A stretch of 64,000 nt of DNA from Anagrus nilaparvatae. Its lineage: Eukaryota; Arthropoda; Insecta; Hymenoptera; Mymaridae. The notes beneath the pieces are model-generated. The model was given only the letters and a program-made list of their open reading frames with translations. It was not told the origin of the DNA and searched no databases. The stretch covers positions 2,565,501-2,629,500 of the forward strand of contig JAKSXM010000247.1 of the NCBI GenBank assembly GCA_022575985.1, read 5' to 3'. The first letter of the stretch is position 1, and the number at the start of each line of letters is the position of its first letter. Positions 24,001 through 39,000 of the stretch are shown here, one piece after another. A program made the position numbers and the translations under genes.

Positions 24001-27000
24001 AAAATCCCTGACTTTCCAGACATTTCTCGATTAAATCTGAGGAAATTCCATTAATTTAATAGTAAGCAAAAAAAATTTTTAAGCATATATGAGCAGATGT
24101 TCCTGAAGTGCATATTATTTGTATGGTAAAGTTTTCAAATCGGACCAAAATAAATTATTCACATTTAAGTTAAGTCTTATTATTTTCTAATCACAAGTTC
24201 ATCTAAATCTGAACTTTTGGGGCCCACAAAAAGGGTTTAGAAATTAAATAGTATATTTACGGCTCGTGTCCAGAAAAGTAAAGAATGGCCCAAATCGCAC
24301 GTATAAAATTACCTTTCGAGGCGGAGCCGAGGATGGTAAACTGCGATTTGGGTCATTCTTTATTTATGGACAAGGGCCGTATAAAATTTTTCTCAGTAGC
24401 GAGAAATTTAACTAAATAACTTTTTTTAGTTTTTCACGAGGTTTTTCAGCTTACTTTTGTTTCTTATTTTTTCAAGCAAACGCATATTTCATGTCAAAAA
24501 TGAATTTTTATAATTGAAGTAAACGAGTAGTGAACTTCAAATATAAATAATGCATTGAATCTAACGGTGATAATCATGAAACATGTGAAAAATTAATTTT
24601 AGTGAATACAAAACGTCTTACAAGATATATTCTCTAGTGATCATTTGACACTCATCATTTGACTGCAAAAATTCAGCATCTACGACGTTTTGTATTCACT
24701 AAAATTAATTTTTCAAAGTCTCATAATTTTGATAATACTAAAAAATTGATTCCTTCTGTTTGTTTTGGAACCTTTGAATTGAAAACGTTTTAAAATAACA
24801 AGGTTGTATATTTTAATTTTTTGACCCATTTAAATTAGTTTATTGAAAATCTTTTTACGTCAGTTTCATTTCGAATTACTAAAATACATTATCAAAATTA
24901 AAATCGTATTTAGCAATCAATCTTATTTGATAAAATAAAAATTTTTTTCTTGTAATCATCAATTGAATATGTAAATGTAAAAAAATATTTTTTCATAAAA
25001 ATGACCAGGAAATAATTATAAATCAATAATACTGTATAAATAGACAAGTCATTAATTTTTTATTACGAAAATTGAAATCGAGAAAAAAGAACGTGAGGAT
25101 AAATTTTATTATTTTCATAATGCGATATAAAATTGTTATTTAATTAGAGTAAAATAAACTAAGATAATTAAAGTTAAATATATATATTTTTGTTTGTTTT
25201 AGGTGTAATGTAGCTATAAAAATAGTCTTCCTGCTTTCGAAAACTGCTAAATAAACCCTTTTTGTGTTAGTCGAGGTTTTTCCAATAATGGCGCCGTTAT
25301 AATTGAGAATAAAGAAGAGCTGTTAGATTTTAAATGCAATTGAGCAATTCATTAATTAAGAATAAATAGAGAAATCGAAATACTTATATCATGTTTTTTA
25401 CCGTTACCGGTATAAATTATATCATGAAGATTGTATTTCTTTTTTGACGTGATATATAAATAAATATAAGAAATATTTTTTTCTTTAAACTTATTTATTT
25501 TTAAGCTTTCGAATACTATAAATTTTCTCAAAACTATAACCACAACAAAATATGAAGATACATGATTTACGTATTCTATGGAAAATGTGAAATCTTCTCG
25601 TTTTTATTACACCTTTCTTCTATATTTTTTAAGAAGGAAAAAAATTTTTTATTGCCAAAAAAAAAAAAATATTAATGTATTCAATTTTTTTTGACTTTCA
25701 GAAAAAAAATATTAAACTTAAAACAAGTGCTTTTTTTAAAACATTTTGAAAAAAGCTCAGTCGTCGATCTTATGAAAAATAGAATTCAGTATAATATAAA
25801 ATTGTTTATCTCCAAAGTATTACTCAAAAATTAATTGCATAGGTATATAAAAAATTGATGTCTGTTTAGTGCTTTAGCTCCCTTATTCCTTGAATAAAAT
25901 ATGAAAACTTTTGTTTATTTAAGCATTTACCAACCGGCATCCAACCCAATAGATACATTTTACTTAAATTAGAACGGAAATGTTCATATAAATTGCATTT
26001 AAGAGAATATTGAAGCTTTTAAATTGCTGATAAAATCTAAGAAATAAATGTACAAGTTTGTAAAGGATTAGTTTGTAAATACATAGTTATAATCATAATC
26101 TATCATGTACAGTAAGGTATTGATGAGTAGAAGGAATAAAAAAAATTAAACTCTTTATCGATAACGGAATAATATAATTACATGAAAATAACTGAAATTT
26201 TAAAAACACAAAATCATTTATAAAAACAAATTTTTCCAACTCTTATAAATAATGATAGTTATCGATAGTATAAAATTGAAAAATTCTCTTACCTCACGAC
26301 ATTGACTAACTAGTACTGATAAACTTGTAATGATCGAAAAAAATCAAGTCTTAAAAATGACGTAAACTATCTTATTAAATCTATAAATTGATGCATTAGG
26401 TAGTGATTAAAAAAATAAAATAAAAAGCTAAATTCTTAAATTGCAGTGGAAAAATTTTCTAAACATTGTCCTTTAATTTAGTTAAAAGTTAATTTCATTA
26501 TACTATTTTTTAATTAAAAATTCCAATTATTTCTCTTACTTTCTTATCTCTGACTAGTAATCATTTTAAATAACGTTATAAAGAATTTATAAAATAACGG
26601 TTTTTGCTTTTTTTGAAAGAAAGATTTTTATTTTTTATTATGTCATTTTGAACAAAATTTTATTTCCTATAAAATATTTAAATAAATATATTCGTATGCA
26701 TGCAATGTTGTAGAAAATCTTATCTTATTGTACTAAAAGTACTTATTTTTTATCAATGATCTTTTTTTAATTTTTTATATTTAAATGTAGGTGTACGTTA
26801 AACATGATTTATACTTTAAACTGTTATGCTATTAAGAAAATCAATACCGACTATTATTTATGAAGCTTAAAATATATAATTTTTCAACATTTAATTTTTT
26901 TCATTTATAAGAATGTGCAAAAAATTTCGAATTAAATTTCTTTAACGAAGCCGCTGTGTACAGAACAAAGCGTTACATATATTATAGAATACATACTCGT

Positions 27001-30000
27001 GAGCAACTATAGATACAAATGGGCCTCTTCTGGATAAAATAAAATCCTGATTCACAAGTAAACCCCAAAGGGTAAAAATAGACTTAAGGAATACAAACTG
27101 AACCCCACCTGATATGAGCAATCCTATGCACTTAAAATTGCCCCTTGATGGGTTGTTTGCTAGAGAAGAGCTGTTATAGCGTGAAATAAATTTGAACGTT
27201 TTTTTTTTTTTTTATTTTAAATAATGATATGGTTTATATCTGTTGGTTAGGCGTTAATGGGTTAATAGAAAAACTAACATAACTTTATATACTCCGAGTA
27301 AAATGTATAAAAAAATTTTAAGTTTAAAAAAAAAATTATTATTTTAAAGTTCTTCATACAATAGCGCTATTTGCCATATATTTTTTTGAATTTTTCTTAT
27401 GCTTTAAAAGCCTTAAAAGAATTTTTTTTATTCAATATTTAATTAAATTCGTAGGTAATTTATAGCATTATAAGCCAAAAAAAATAGTTATTTTTGAGGT
27501 TAGACTAAATTAAAAAAAAAAAAAAAAATTATTACGTTTGCACTCCACGAATCATTATTTACTTTTCAACTTTTGTACAAATCCATTTAATTATGAAAAA
27601 TAGTACATAAATTAATAAATAATTTCCTAATTGTTATATATTTTTGTTTTCAAATACTGTAAATAATATTTTTTGTTGTTAAAAATATTAAATTCAAATC
27701 AGATTTGTCTGCAGTTCTATACTATTCTTTTTTATGGCTTTTTTAATTTAATTTTTACATAAATTTGTTTATTTTACAGCTGCTAGTTTGCTTTCCTATT
27801 TTTTCTATATTAGGGGATGCTAACCTAAAGCCGTTATTTTTTCATATTTTCAAGTAGTTTTGCTAGGGGTTGAAACTAAAAACCTTGACTATAAATAGTA
27901 TCAAATTTTTTATCATCAAAATATATTTTCAGCAGGTTCTTTCAACTTTTTTAAATCAACATAAGTTCAAGGATTTCGCTATTTGATTAAAAGCTTACAA
28001 AATTTTTAATTAATTACTTTTTTTTTCTTTCTGACTTTGTGGATGAAAGCAGTAAATAAAAAATAGTAATTTCAAATTCAGGACTTGTTTATTTTTTAAA
28101 TTACTCATTTACGTGCTAAACTTTGAATAACAATTTTTTAACCTGATTCAACATAAATCTGTTTTTCGTGTTTAAACTATTTAAAGAAAAAATTAATTTA
28201 TTTTGCATTCAATGCAACTTTTCGTGTTTTTAGTTCACAACCAAATAACTGAATAAACATACCAATCGATATACCATTCGGTTTTATCTGACTGTCTCCT
28301 ATTTAAAAATATCATTTTTCATTTATACGTTGTGACAGTAGTAATGTTTTTTTTTTTATTTACAAAAAAAAAAAACTACTGTTTTAATTAACTTTTATTA
28401 GTTTATTATTATATTTCTTTACAAGTTTACATTGTTTTTGGGTAGTGTAATAAAAATATATATTTTTATGCAAAAGTGCAGAAAAACATTTATGCAGTTC
28501 GTAAAATAATAATCATAAAAAATTAATTTATTCAATTATTGATTTCTTTCGTATTTCACCAAGGTCGTATCTAAATGATATTATAATTTTGTTTTAAAAA
28601 AGTACAATATAGACCTAAAAACCATGACCGAAAAAAAACTTTTTTAATCCTGAAAAAAAAATGATTTATTTAAATTACACGTTTAATCAAATTTTTATTT
28701 ATTTTCATATGCAAATGAAATTATTGTTTGAAAAAATATTTTTCTATCATATTTAAATGATAAATTGATGTAATTATAAAAAAATGTCAACGTTACGTAT
28801 ACACGAACGCAAATTGATCAACGACTTGACATGCGTAAAAAAGAAAAATATGAAAATTAAAAAATATTAAAACAGTAAAATATCTTACATTTGATACGAA
28901 ATTGATTGATGGATGGTTTTGTTTTTTGCCAAAAATTTAAAAAAATGAGTAAAATAATTTCATTGAGAAAAAGAAGTAAAATATATACAACATAGTATAT
29001 TTCATGTCTTTATAAACTGGCTGAGCAAAAAATGATGTTCCGGCTGGTAGGCACCGGAAGTTCTCCTTTCGTTCACCTCTACAGGCTTTAGTAAAAATAA
29101 AAATTCAACGATGCCGTATCTTTTTTTTACCATATCGATCTATAAAAAATTTTTTTTATTTTTGCTGAGATTTTACTGTATATTTATTATGTGGTTATAC
29201 ACGTATAATTTTTTTTAAAACATAAATTATGAACAGTGCGAATATGTGGGCAGTCAACAAAAGAATAAGCAAAGAAGTTTTCGATTGTTTTATCTAAAAT
29301 AATGCTGATATTAAAATAGTAAAAAAAGACTTGTTTGATAAGAGAATACTTGTAAATTATTTTTTTTACTATAATTTATTAGCTGCTTTATCAGAAAAAA
29401 GCGTTTAAATATTCAAATAAATACAAAACTCTTATAGACGCAATATTAAATTTCAAGGTTCAAATTGATTAATTGGAAAATTTTATTCAAAAATAATTGA
29501 CAGATTATCTTGATTAATTTTGTAAGTATCTGTGAAATTCAATACTATTTGTATTTTCAAGGTTTCTGGCTTTAGTCAATTACGCATTTAAAACATATCG
29601 TCTAAAATCTGAAAACTATGTAGGGTGAATTGAAAAAAAATCTTGACCTGATTACTGCATAACATGTTTCATTTTTTGTCGTGCCAAGGAAATAAGTGCA
29701 TTTTCCCAAGATATTCAAAACTCGGAAAATTTTCTTTTTTATACTCACAATGAGTTTAAGCTCACTGGGTTTCCTTGGGTTTTCCAAGAAACTAATGGCA
29801 TATCCAAATCTATTTCAATACTATGGAAAGTAGAAATTTTCAGAAAATTCTCTGTCTAAAAACTGGTTTACTAAATAGTAATACAGTGGAGCCTCCTATA
29901 ACGACCCTTTTAACGACGTCTTTTATTGGCTAATTGTGAAAGAATATGCGTAGTTTGTTAGTTATGGATGTTACTTAACAAAAAAAATTGGGACCTATTA

Positions 30001-33000
30001 AGAACTAAAAACTATTTCGCAGCCTGTATTAATTTCAAAAAATTTATATTTCTTATTTTAGTCAGTATTAAAATAGAATGCAAGAATATTTGTGCAAATA
30101 ATTTTATTTTTTCTACTAAAAAATTTAGTATAATTAAGTTTATAAAGTTACTCGATAAAATTGCATTTTATAAAAAAAAAAGTTTTTAAATAAAAAATAA
30201 TTAAAAATTTAATATTAATAAACACGAACAACTTACTTTTTTTTAAAAATGAATATTATCCTAGTTATATGAATATTAATCTCGGTAACGATAAGAGCAG
30301 CATAAATTTGCAAAAATTATTGGTATTTTATGAATTTTATTTAAATAATTAGAAACAATAAAGCTCATACTTATATTTGATACTAACTTTTATAATCATT
30401 TTTTTAATTAGACTTTTCATTTATTAATCTCTCACTGCAAACTTATTTTAAATAAATTTTAAAATTCAATCGAAAACGGAGTAAAATCATCAAATTAAAA
30501 ATATTTTAGGCAAAATATTTTATTGTTGTAACGAAAATTTTGTTATCGCTTTCGTTACTTTTTTTAATTGAAGTTGTTAATTAATTTTATGTAAGCTTAT
30601 AAGTGAAATTTACTCGCTCAATAAGTAAACATACACTAATTGCTACAAAATTGTTAGTAAATATTTAAATTTAATTAGCTCATGTCCTAAATTACTCTTG
30701 TTTATTTTAAAATTCTTTTGTTTATCCTAGCATTAGTACAGAGTCTTGAATTTGGAATTATTTAAAAAAAAAGGTACTACGTTCGTTGAATAAAATTTCT
30801 CTGATACTTCTGAGTTACTTCTAATCTTCTTTACATTAGAAGACTTTACACCTTCAGCATCCAAGCGACAAATTGAAAAACGAGTGACAGGTCGATATTA
30901 GAGACGCTGGTTTTCAAATTGACTCTTGATGTAGATTTATTGACAAGCAGATTGATTTTAAATAACAAACGGCAGTTGTTGAAACAATCGGATATCGATT
31001 AAAGATTGAGAGTAAGAGTAAAGTGACTTCTAATTGAGCGAAAAGGTTAATCTGATTCGAATGTCTGAATAACATTGCTTTTAAATACAGTTTTTATCGC
31101 CCTTTTGTAGTAAACGATGAATGAGATCGCAAATTTCAAAATGCTTTTTTATAAGTGCAGCTTTTATCCGATGTATATCGATGTCAATTTGAAAAAAGTA
31201 AAAAAAATTACACATGTTAGGTTATTAAAAATGTTAGAAAACAACTTTTAGTCAAAAATCAGAGAAGAAAACTTTTTAATTTTATTCAATAATTTTTTAT
31301 TAATTTTACAAACAACTTTAAATTTTCATGTAACCTAAAAATGTTAATAAATGTGCCGAAGAATGTAAATTGAAAATAAAAAAATCTGTTATTGTTATAA
31401 AGCAACTAAACGAAAAAAATTAAATATAATAATCAGAATAATGAAATGACATATGGTTGTAAGCTTATTAAAATTGCGAAACGAGATGATTATTATTATT
31501 AGCATGTTATACATACGAGGATAGTAGGTATAATAACATGTGTGTCAAATTTCGAAATTAACATTACATAAATAGAAAAAAAATTAAATTATGTAACTCT
31601 TTTTCTCTAGTACTTAAAGCTTGAATAAATATTTAGTTTCTAGAATTCAATTGTTCTTTTTGAGCTTTTATGTTACTTTTTCGATGTTTTACTTTATAAT
31701 AATCCTTTCAGATATTTATTTGACAAAAGCGTTTCCTTGCTAACTTTTAGATTTTTTGAGGTTCCTTTCCTTTGCATGTAAATTAAAGAAATATAGCAAT
31801 TACTGCAGAAACAGTCAAACAAACGTAGGTTCAATAAGTTTCAACCTCAACCAAGTAGAAGGTATTGGAGATGTCTTTACTTTTACTATACATTAGGTTT
31901 TTAACATTTAGGTCCTTTGCAAACCTGCTCTTATGTCAACATACAGAAACAATCAATTGTACATAGAATCGTGGTTTATATTTAACTCAGATTCCTTGGA
32001 ATTAAATATATATAACGGTTTATAACAGACAATATGAAAAAATATTCCCTTTTCTATACAAGAAAAAAAGAAAAATAAAATACTTAAGGTATAGAGAGAG
32101 GGAATAAAGGCAAGATTAAAATGACACAATATGCGTGCTTTTCTGACGCATCAGAGGATAAAAGAATAAATATTAGCTTGGCAGTTATTTTCGAAAATTG
32201 CTTAAGCATTAGCTATGTGAGTATAATTAATCAAACAAAATTTTATTATCTAGGTTCCCTAGAAAATCTGCTAGCCTTCAACTTAGTGGTGAGCAATTAC
32301 CTAAGTTTTCGAGTACTCGTCTTTTTTTGGGTTGGTTTTTAGGTAAACCCAAAAAGCTTCTCAGATAGGAAGGTACAGTTTTGAACCGAAAATTTCCCTG
32401 GCAATGAAACTATTTTTTTTTAACTTACGCTTGAAAAAGAGGAAAAATGGTAAACATAATTAACTTATACTGAAATTAAAAAAAATAATAATTTATTACC
32501 CATACTTAATGAAAAATTGAAAAAATTATGTTTAGTGAATCGTAAATTTTCCGATTTAAAACTGTACCCGAAAGGTTTACCTGAAAACTGATCCGAAAAA
32601 TCCAAGACCGATCCGACTCTTTGAAGTTTTTATTAGTAGTTTAAATGAGGAAAAAAAATCTATGCACTATAACTGGATTTTTTTTTCAGTCGAACAGTTG
32701 AATGAATTAAAAATTTGGTGATTTTTTTATAAATGTAATTTTATTGCTTGGTAATCGAAAATAAAGATAACTGTTTTAAACAACCAGCAAGCTAATATAA
32801 GAGCAAAAAGATTATACCTATGTGTATAGAAAAGTAAAGGAGTTTTTCATATGAAAAGGGAATTACTTAAATAAATCCAGAGCAGGTTATGTGTACAGAG
32901 TAATAGGAAGTAAAAAGAGTATTAAAGAAATTACGGTATATAGGCTGCAAAGGTATACAATATGAAGAAGAAAAGTTTTGAATCAAGTTTAAGTTGTAAC

Positions 33001-36000
33001 AGTATATGTTACTTTGAGATTTAAATCCGTGAGAGTCACTTTATACATCTCTATGTAATATAAACTTTCTTATATATTTATTTATAACGACTCAAAAGGT
33101 CATTACCACTCCATCTCCTTTTCAAAATTTACATTTTCTTATTGATTTAAGTTATGCGTATAAATCTCATTTATCTGGAAATAAGTTTAAACCCTCTCTT
33201 TTTGAAAGTCCCTTTAAAAATTGACGTTTTTAAGGAGGAAGGAGGTTTCCAATTGTCTTAAAATGATTTTAATTTAGGGACGTAATTTCAGTACGAGGAC
33301 TAATATTTTTGTATCTATGGACTTAATTTGGTATAAAAATAAAAATTATTATACACCAACATGCCCCATGGTCATTGGTTATGTTCCACTCAAACAAGTC
33401 ATAATTTTTTCAACTGAAGTTCATTCTTTGATACTTTTCGAAGCAAAAAACTTTGAGCTTTAAAAATATGAATTTTAATCTCAAAAATAACCCTCCTTTA
33501 ATGAGATTGAGGGAGATAGAGGGAAGTATTATGATAAAACATTTTAGTTTTCGAAGCTTAAAATTTAATAGAAAGGTGAAAAAATGGGGCCATCGGTAAG
33601 TTCTTAAGTTCCCACGCAATCATTATAATCCCAGCATGATAAAAGTGACCATTTTTCAGTATTATATCTTCTTGAAATCTTAGAAATTTCAAAAAGTCGA
33701 GAATTTATAAATCTGAACATTAAACAAGTTTTTGAAAAAATACTCGTAAACTTAATTTTCTTTATAAATTAAATAAAAAAACAATTTTTCTTTTTTAATC
33801 AACTAAACATAAAAATAATAAAAATTTATAGGTTATGTTTTAAAAATGATATTTACTTTTTGTAATTTTTTATTTCTACGAAGATATAACACTTGCTGTG
33901 TGTTAATGTGTTTAGTTTTCCAATTAGAAAACTCATTCTCACCTCTAAAAGAAAAAAAAAAATTTTTTCTAAACTGACCAACTTTCACTATTATAACAGT
34001 TAGTTTTTATTAAACTTAAGAATAAAATATTTCTAAAAATATAATTATTTTTTTAATTAAAAAAAAGACAAACATTTCTTAAAATTTTTATTTTATTCTC
34101 AATTAAATTAAAATTTATTTAAATAAGCACACGATAAAGAATATTTACAAATGATAAATTATATATAATGTTAACTTAAATATTTATGTAGAAAAATCAT
34201 AAAAAATATTTTTATTACTGTAAAAAAAAGATTTCATGCAAATATTAAATTTTAAAAGTATTTACCAACTTTTTTTTTCTAATTAATTCATGCACATGTT
34301 CAAAAAATAATAAATCTTTATTTATTTTTTCAAGTAGCAATTTAAATCATTCATTTTATTTTTTTTAATAAACCTACGTGAAATATTTTAATAAAAAAAA
34401 ATTAATATTCTTGAAATAAATTATTTCGTTTGTAGTAAATGCAGATTTAAAGCAAAGGAAAAAAACTAGATTATTTCAATTTTAAATTTCATTTATAATT
34501 AAAGATAATTATAGTATAAAAAAAAAGCTAATTCTATATTTTATAAAGGTAAAAAAAAAAGTAATTGCTATTTGTGCGGTACAAATTGAATTCTCTAACA
34601 CTTTAGTAGAGGAATAAAAATTTTTATTAAATCCTTCGATTTTTTATGTTATTAATTTATATCAATTATTTATTAAATGATTTTAACATTGATATTATGT
34701 AAATATTATAAATGAATTAATAATTAATGTGAAAAACAGTAGTTAATATAAATGAGACATTGGACTGTTTTTTTTTTTTTTATAAACAGAAAATAAATAA
34801 TTCATTAAAAACAATAAATTCATATTTAGAAACGATTAGATTGTCAATTAAAATCAAAGATACTCGATTATAAAAGGTAATTTTTAAAAACTTTTTAATT
34901 TCTTATCAATAATGTAGGCGAATTTTCATGCTGTTAAAAACTATTGTGTTTACAAAAGTTTGAGTAAATAAAGTTATTTCAATAAACCATTTCACTGTAA
35001 TAATATCCCTGGAGACTTTAAAAGAAAATTTATACTACATCTACCTGAATAAAATAACAGAAGTGCTTTACATTTCAGAGAGCTTTCGATTTTTAATTTC
35101 AGAGAAAATATTAAATCCATGGAATTTACAGACCCCTAAGTACAATTCTGACGAAATCAGACCCAAATTACCTTTTTTGGCCATTTTTCATTTTTTGTAC
35201 ATTTTTATTGTAATATATAAACTACACTGAGAAAACACGATGAGTAATTTTTACTGTATTTTATTGTAGTGCGGAACCCACTTGTCGATTCAAATATTAC
35301 TGCGCTGTATAGTAATATTTCTAATATATTATATTTTTTTCGCCCTAAATTGACAAGCACTACAATAAAATACAGTAAAAATTACTCAAATTTTAATTCG
35401 AGTAAATCCAGAATTTCTCGAGAATGGTTTGCAGTTAGTCACTTCTTAAATCGAAAGTTTTCTTGACTTGAAAGTTTCTAGACATACGCTATAATTTACA
35501 TTTGAATTTGAATCTGAAATTAGTTTCTTTTAATTTCATCTCAAGCTCGATAAAAAAACTTTTTTCAAAACAGAAAATTCGGATTTTTGTTAGAAATTTT
35601 ACAAAGGCGTGATTATTTTGGTGTTTTTCGAATGAAAAATATGTAAAAACGTTCTAAAACGACTTTTTTTATTCGTGAAAATATTTTTTTAATCGCCAAA
35701 AAAAATTGTTCCCAGCCTATGGTATATCACTCGAAATAAGGGCAATTTATTGAAAAAATAAAGCAAATAATTGTTAGCTCAAAAATCAAATAGTTTTATT
35801 TAATAATAGAAAATAAACCTCTCGAGAAACTTTGAGTTTTTCAAGGGATGTGAAATTAGAGGTATTAAAATTTGCGTTATTTGAAAAAAATATGGAATAC
35901 AGTGTAAGGGTACATAGAGGATCACGTACGCAGTCACGAGACTTAAATTAAACTATGTCGTGCACATATTAAAAGTATATTTTGTAGTTGGTATATCAAA

Positions 36001-39000
36001 AAATCAACAATTTTCAAAAAACATTATTTAAGTTACATTTAGACAGATTTATACGAGACTAGAAATAAACATAATTTTAAAAACATAATTTTTGAAAAGA
36101 AAATTTCATAAAAATATATATGGGTAGTTTTCGCAGGAACGGTATACATAGTGTCCCCTCCATTTATATCCGAAACTAAAGCTCTTTTACACTTTTTTTT
36201 CTTCTAAAAAGTTCATAAATAATATTTTTTTAAAGTCACAACCTACTATGCATATATTGGTAACTTAATAAAAAAATTTTCTGGAGCATATGTGTTCAAA
36301 TTGACGCCACCGTCTGCTGTCCTTTTGCTTAACTGTAAACTTTGAGTATTAACAAACGGCTTAAAATTTGAACTTAAATTTTTCTGTAGGATGCATATGA
36401 CGTATTTAGGTCCCAAAAACTCAATTTTTTCAACGAAACAAATTTTCATGCAATCCTCTTAGCGTATCGTCGCATATAAGTCATGTCGTTTTCTCCAAGT
36501 GTATGTCATATATTACTTAATATATCTTGTTCAGTTATGTGTTTTGATGGAAAAATAAGATACCCAGAGTTTGAGAAAATTTGATGGCTTCAATACAAAG
36601 TTATTTCAATAATACATTCAAAATGTCGCAACCGTCCCTGACGCCACCGTCTGCATAAATAAAAAAATCCCATAAGAATAACACGTAGAATTTATTTTTA
36701 CATTTGTAGCAGTACCACTGAAAATTTTAGGTTTTTGGACATTGATAAACATTAAAATACAAAAAAAATAAAAAAAAAAATATAATTAGTGTTGTGCCGT
36801 AAACAATAAAAAAATATATCGTTACAGTGAAAACCACCCATATACCAATCTGAGAAATAATTTTTTTTATTATTGCTGTAAAAAACTCATATTAGCATGA
36901 AAAATTTTTTCCTGCTAGGTCCGGTTAGGAAATTTCCCTGACTATCCGATTCCGGGGTCAAAAATTGAAACAATGAAATAATAAAGAATTTTCTGATTAA
37001 TTTTGAATAATTTGGTATAATTTGGTATAATTTAAAAAATAAAAAAATTCCTTAAAAAAATGATAAATTTTAATCTTAGAATTTAAAATTTCGCTGCTTT
37101 AACAAGAAAGCTTTTAAAAACATAAAAAGATATATCCTTATGTAAAATTTCCCGCGGAATTCAAATTTTTGGTCAGATTTTTGATTGGTCACGTGACTTG
37201 GCAGGAAAATTTTAAATTTGAAAAAAATGAGGTTTTGAAAGCTGCTATTTTTTATCTAGAGCTCCCAAAAAGCAGTGTCCCATCGAAATTCTTTTTTCGC
37301 CAAAAAATATAAGGTTTAAAGGAAAATTTTAAGCCTGGTTACAAGATTTTTCACTAATAGGCATTTGAGAAATCGACTTTTGAAAAAAAACAGCCTATCT
37401 TAGCGATTCCTTGCGCATGTGCTACTCAAAAAAAATGTTTAATCTCAGAATCGGATAGCCAGGGAAATTTCCTATCCGGACCTTAGGGGAAAAAATTTTT
37501 TATGCTAATGTAAATTTTTTACAGCAATAATAAAAAAAATTATGACTCATTTTTCTTACATTTTTTACGACAGTCAAAAACACTAAAATGGCTGCCAAAA
37601 ATCGAGATTTCACTCTGGGAGGCTAAAAATTGGGCTGGTTACTTATTTTTGGTAGTACTTTTAGAAAAAAATACATGGGGCAGTTTTGAAGACCCGACCA
37701 TACAAATCGCACTCACTTCATTTAAATCTAACCATTTAAAAAAATTATAAATGACTGGTTGTTGAGATATGCCCATATGTCCTAAAAATTTAGACTTTTG
37801 AGATTTCGAATTGGCAGCAGCCTTCTATTTAGCTGTGTAGAAAAATATTTATATAAGAGCAAATGAAGTAGAGCCCATAAAATATTTATTTAAAATAAAA
37901 AAAAAGTAAAGAAAAGATTTTTGTTTTTGCAAAATAAATAAATGTATAACGTTATATAATAGAGAATGAAAATCACGTCCCTTCTTATAAATAATATTCC
38001 TTTATATTTTTCTTTCTCTCCCATCACATTTTTACAGGTAGGTACTATTATGTACAACTACGCGGACGTTGCACTCTACCAAGACTTTTTTTCCTTTTTT
38101 CCTTTTTTTTTTCTCTCTAGGGCTCTTAATATAATAATAGCGGTATATTATAAATAGATACTTTAAACCTGTCAGTCATAAATAAACAATTTGTCTTAAA
38201 AAAATATTTTATTTTTATTAAATGATACATTATTATATCATTTCATCCTGAAAAAAAGGAAAAAAAGAAAAACTCTGATTATACTTTTATTTTTTGATAT
38301 AAGGCTCATGATTATATAATAATTTATGTGCATTAATTTCTCTATCGTTATTTAATGTGTTGTGTATATAAGCAATTAAAATTATAAAAAAAAAAAAATA
38401 TTTAATAATCTTTTTTTTCTTTTTCTCCAAGATTCAAGATCACTGTCTGTAATTTTTCATTACAACTTTTATATTCGCTCTACTTAACTGACTTTATGCT
38501 ATAAAAATTATAATTCTATATGAGTCTGTCTGATACTTTTTTTTATAAATACTTTCAGCAGATAATTTACTTAAAATTAACAGTTTTTTTTATTTATTAT
38601 TATATTTAAGCCAAATATGTAAAAAAAAATTATTTTAGAATGATATTACGTGGCTTAAGGTATCTGAGAAATTCAGAAAAAATCTGAAAAATTAAATATT
38701 ATGCTTCAAATATTAAGTATTTGGTTGGAATATCAAGTTCTTGAATTCCTGTAAATTTCAAGTAACAACCTAACAACGAGTTACTCGAATCAAACCAATT
38801 TTATTTAATATTTTAGTTTTTAGTTGATTTTCAAGCCAAATAAATTGATTAAAAATCAGCAAATTGGTTTATAATATGAGCAAAATTTTGAAAATTTAAC
38901 CAGTTTGTTAAACTTCCAACCAAAGCAGCGTTATGGTGTATAAAACATTATTAGATATTTTTGGGATAGTTTAGAACTTGAAAATAAGTAAACTTTGAAA

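Noticed and set aside
24587..24714. microRNA precursor
   Set aside because: The loop of about 60 bases and near-perfect long arms fit a MITE better; no expression evidence.
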